Program-made: the position numbers and the translations under genes
Notes under the pieces: generated by a model
The model's database searches: none
What the model saw: the letters and a program-made list of their open reading frames with translations, nothing else
What the model was told of the DNA's origin: nothing
NCBI GenBank assembly: GCA_030512335.1
Contig: JAULSU010000006.1
Location: 1,426,001 to 1,490,000 of the forward strand
Length of the DNA: 64,000 bases
Reading direction: 5' to 3'
Source: Immersiella caudata
Lineage: Eukaryota; Ascomycota; Sordariomycetes; Sordariales; Lasiosphaeriaceae
Shown: in pieces, positions 63,016 to 64,000 of the stretch
How positions within the stretch are numbered: position 1 is the stretch's first letter
Layout: the number at the start of each line of letters is the position of its first letter

Positions 63016-64000
63016 ATGCCGTCATTGCCCACAACTTCCCCGAATCAGCCAAACGGCCATTCCACCAATGGAGCTCACACCAATGGAGCCCACACTAACG
63101 GAACCCCTGGGCGCCGCGCCGACGGTTCTTTGGACCTGACCGTGCTAGGCATGAACAGCGACACTGCCATTGAAGGCATCGATTGCGCGCTCGTCCGCTA
63201 TCGCCAGGCGTCTCCCACTGCGCCGCTTCACATGGAGGTCCTAAAGTACAACGAGCTCCTTGTCCCACAGCGCATGAAGAAGCCCATCCTCAAGATGCTC
63301 CGCGAGACAAGAACGATACCGAGCGCCATGTCACAGCTCAACATCCAGCTCGGCCAGATGTTCGCTGACGCCGTGCACGAGTTCTGCGCAACGCACCACG
63401 TCGCTACGGACAGCATCGACCTCATCGGCTCCCACGGCCAGACCATCTGGCTGCTCAGCATGCCCCAGGCCGGCGAGACACGCTCGGCCTTTTGTCTCGG
63501 CGAGGGCACCATTATGAGCGCTCAGACCGGCATCACCACCGTAACCGACTTCCGCCAGGCCGAGCAGTCTGTGGGCCGCCAGGGAGCGCCCCTGGTGGCT
63601 CTCATCGACGGTCTGCTGCTGCGCCATCCGACTAAGACGCACCTGTGCCAAAACATCGGCGGTATTGCCAACCTCTGTCTGATCCCCGCCGATGCGAACG
63701 GCGGCGTGGATGCCACGGTGGACTGGGACTGCGGGTCGGGAAACCTGTTTATCGACGCGGCCATGCGTCACTACACCGACGGGGCGCAAGAGTACGACAA
63801 GGACGGCGAATGGGACGCCCAGGGCACCGTCAACCAGCCCATCGTGTACGCCTTCCTCTCCGGCAACGACTACATCAACCGTCCTCCGCCCGAGACCACC
63901 GGGCGCGAAGTCTTTGGCGATAAAGAATGCGCCGGGATCACCGCTGCGTGCGAGGCCGCCGGGTGCAGCAAGTACGACACGCTAGCCACCATCACGCGCA
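63016..64000 (+). CDS. Anhydro-N-acetylmuramic acid kinase-like protein (partial at window end)
   Basis: Open from the ATG at 63016 to the window end (328 codons), so the C-terminus is outside. After a 35-residue low-complexity start come the family blocks LTVLGMNSDTAIEGIDCAL, LIGSHGQTIW, GEGTIMSAQTGITTVTDFR, GQGAPLVAL-like (GRQGAPLVALIDGLLL), QNIGGIANL and WDCGSGN-FIDA. The bacterial AnmK enzyme cleaves and phosphorylates 1,6-anhydro-MurNAc from peptidoglycan recycling. In the first block the usual SGTS-DG is replaced by NSDTAIEG, and GPGN is GSGN; the aspartate before CGSGN remains. A modified substrate or weak activity is possible. Fungi do not make peptidoglycan, so the natural role is unclear. 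Confidence 0.8.
   Translation, partial: MPSLPTTSPNQPNGHSTNGAHTNGAHTNGTPGRRADGSLDLTVLGMNSDTAIEGIDCALVRYRQASPTAPLHMEVLKYNELLVPQRMKKPILKMLRETRTIPSAMSQLNIQLGQMFADAVHEFCATHHVATDSIDLIGSHGQTIWLLSMPQAGETRSAFCLGEGTIMSAQTGITTVTDFRQAEQSVGRQGAPLVALIDGLLLRHPTKTHLCQNIGGIANLCLIPADANGGVDATVDWDCGSGNLFIDAAMRHYTDGAQEYDKDGEWDAQGTVNQPIVYAFLSGNDYINRPPPETTGREVFGDKECAGITAACEAAGCSKYDTLATITR

Noticed and set aside
1..64000. CRISPR arrays, bacterial operons, ribosome binding sites or phage genes
   Set aside because: Nothing of the kind was seen; introns, LTR retrotransposons and HET genes show the sequence is fungal.

Overview
The window looks like a chromosome segment of a filamentous ascomycete (Pezizomycotina, most likely Sordariomycetes; I cannot name the genus). 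The evidence is short GT-AG introns with CTAAC/CTGAC-type branch sites, many HET-domain (heterokaryon incompatibility) genes, a Clr5-type gene, Zn2Cys6 and sugar-transporter remnants, Fot/pogo DNA transposons, a chromodomain Ty3/gypsy element, and C-to-T decay resembling RIP (repeat-induced point mutation). Exon models were built by hand from reading frames and splice signals and have not been checked against transcripts.

Layout. 1-340: 3' end of a small cysteine-rich protein. 667-9675: a spastin-like AAA ATPase (minus strand), an 844-aa two-helix membrane protein and a triple CbxX-type AAA protein. 10218-12269: an intact HET protein with C-terminal membrane segments. 13110-16295: a HET pseudogene with four in-frame stops and a frameshifted SNF2-helicase fragment. 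17459-29557: a 12.1-kb nest. A ~1.86-kb Fot-like transposon with TA target duplications has received a full-length 8.35-kb chromodomain gypsy element, two oppositely oriented ~693-bp LTRs of a second family, and a solo LTR inside one of those. The segment between the two opposed LTRs is inverted. 29560-33278: gene-poor, with a tRNA-like motif and a 39-bp relic of the kinase gene at 44 kb. 33279-39557: ordinary genes (Clr5/TPR-like, HAD phosphatase, histidinol-phosphate-type aminotransferase). 39688-48534: two related, convergently arranged protein-kinase genes. One reads through several tiny in-frame exons into a HET domain and is a candidate kinase-HET fusion. 48606-57804: a 5'-truncated HET remnant, a deleted Fot-like element carrying an LTR, an intact HET gene, and another HET gene whose intron contains a complete, undecayed Fot/pogo transposon. 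58116-60988: decayed sugar transporter and Zn2Cys6 regulator. 61098-64000: DUF89/ARMT1-type protein and the start of an anhydro-N-acetylmuramate-kinase-like gene.

How the parts relate. The accessory character comes from HET genes (six copies, intact or decayed), kinases and AAA ATPases interleaved with transposons. HET domains are known cell-death effectors in fungal non-self recognition, and AAA or NTPase proteins often act upstream of such effectors. The kinase-HET fusion and the AAA/membrane-protein cluster are the best candidates for something not well described. The transposon nest preserves an unusually clear record of insertion, recombination and inversion events.
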